64,000 bases of DNA from Flectonema sp. DT1601 (lineage: Eukaryota; Euglenozoa; Diplonemea; Diplonemida; Diplonemidae), in the NCBI GenBank assembly GCA_964019425.1, contig OZ025803.1, forward strand, positions 186,001 to 250,000, in the 5' to 3' direction. The stretch's first letter is position 1, and every line of letters begins with the position of its first letter. The notes under the pieces were generated by a model. It searched no databases. It was not told the origin of the DNA and saw only the letters and a program-made list of their open reading frames with translations. Shown in pieces: positions 63,788-64,000 of this stretch. Position numbers and translations under genes: made by a program.

Positions 63788-64000
63788 TACAGTATTACAA
63801 TCTGACAATCTAATTTGTTACGAAATCACTCCGTGGGTTTAAAAGTCGATTATCTTTTTATTTTATTTTTCAAACAATTCTGTTCCGTTTAGCCATCCTC
63901 TGGATTAGCTCAGTCGGTGACGTCCTCTCTAGATTTTGTTTTTGTTTCGTCGTCAGTTACTTTCCTGTTGCTGCCTGGAATATGGCTGTCAAACCTTTTT

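Noticed and set aside
63901-63975. Possible tRNA starting GGATTAGCTCAGTCGG
   Set aside because: It matches a tRNA A box, but no B box (GGTTCGAATCC-like), anticodon arm or closing acceptor stem follows. It may be a tRNA-derived remnant or chance.
1-64000. CRISPR arrays, operons with bacterial ribosome-binding sites, LTR elements
   Set aside because: Introns, protein families and gene spacing are eukaryotic; no spaced direct repeats of CRISPR type and no long terminal repeats were seen.

Overview
The window looks like nuclear DNA of a free-living flagellate protist, most likely a euglenozoan of the diplonemid type. This placement is an inference from four observations. Every confident host gene over about 61 kb lies on the + strand, as in polycistronic euglenozoan gene clusters. 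The glucokinase is of the bacterial (group A) type and ends in SSKL, a peroxisome/glycosome targeting signal of the kind seen on glycosomal enzymes. Conventional GT-AG introns are common, which argues against a kinetoplastid. Gene-free stretches are full of long A and T homopolymers. No spliced-leader gene, rRNA or complete tRNA was found, so the placement stays provisional.

Layout. 1-9739: tail of a gene, an L-type lectin with a huge Gln/Gly-rich tail, a PPP-family phosphatase, a small membrane protein, a dynein LC8 light chain and a coiled-coil FCP/SCP-type phosphatase. 10447-13534: a 189-bp tandem array built from the start of the RING-CH ubiquitin-ligase gene that immediately follows it. 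14338-17493: a secreted type-B carboxylesterase and a VASt-domain membrane protein. 17697-19362: a decayed TA-flanked DNA transposon. 19566-31215: a 2,890-residue FN3-repeat protein and an unrecognised 739-residue protein. 31300-36381: a PGAP1-like GPI inositol-deacylase that appears to be split by a 2-kb intron holding the whole glucokinase gene, then an F-box-like protein. 36382-44718: a short unknown protein, an Rna14/CstF77 homologue, an isocitrate-dehydrogenase relative lacking its active-site motifs and a CCCH zinc-finger protein. 44719-61595: NOP10, a small unknown protein, a KOW protein, an EGF plus five-bladed-propeller secreted protein, a cyclase-homology membrane protein, a 3-hydroxyisobutyrate-dehydrogenase-like protein, a GPI-anchor-like surface protein and a Sel1-repeat protein. 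62058-63787: a decayed pogo-like transposon on the - strand.

The genes do not form one pathway. They mix secretory/surface functions (lectin, esterase, PGAP1, EGF-propeller protein, GPI-like protein), signalling (two phosphatases, cyclase homologue), RNA processing (Rna14, NOP10, CCCH, KOW) and metabolism (glycosomal glucokinase, HIBADH-like). One link is that PGAP1 remodels GPI anchors and the window also encodes a protein with the architecture of a GPI-anchored surface protein.

The features most worth following up are the gene-derived tandem array with an apparent six-unit higher-order pattern, the nested glucokinase with a splice-donor-like sequence overlapping its targeting signal, the apparently inactive IDH relative, and the A-rich rather than pyrimidine-rich 3' splice sites.
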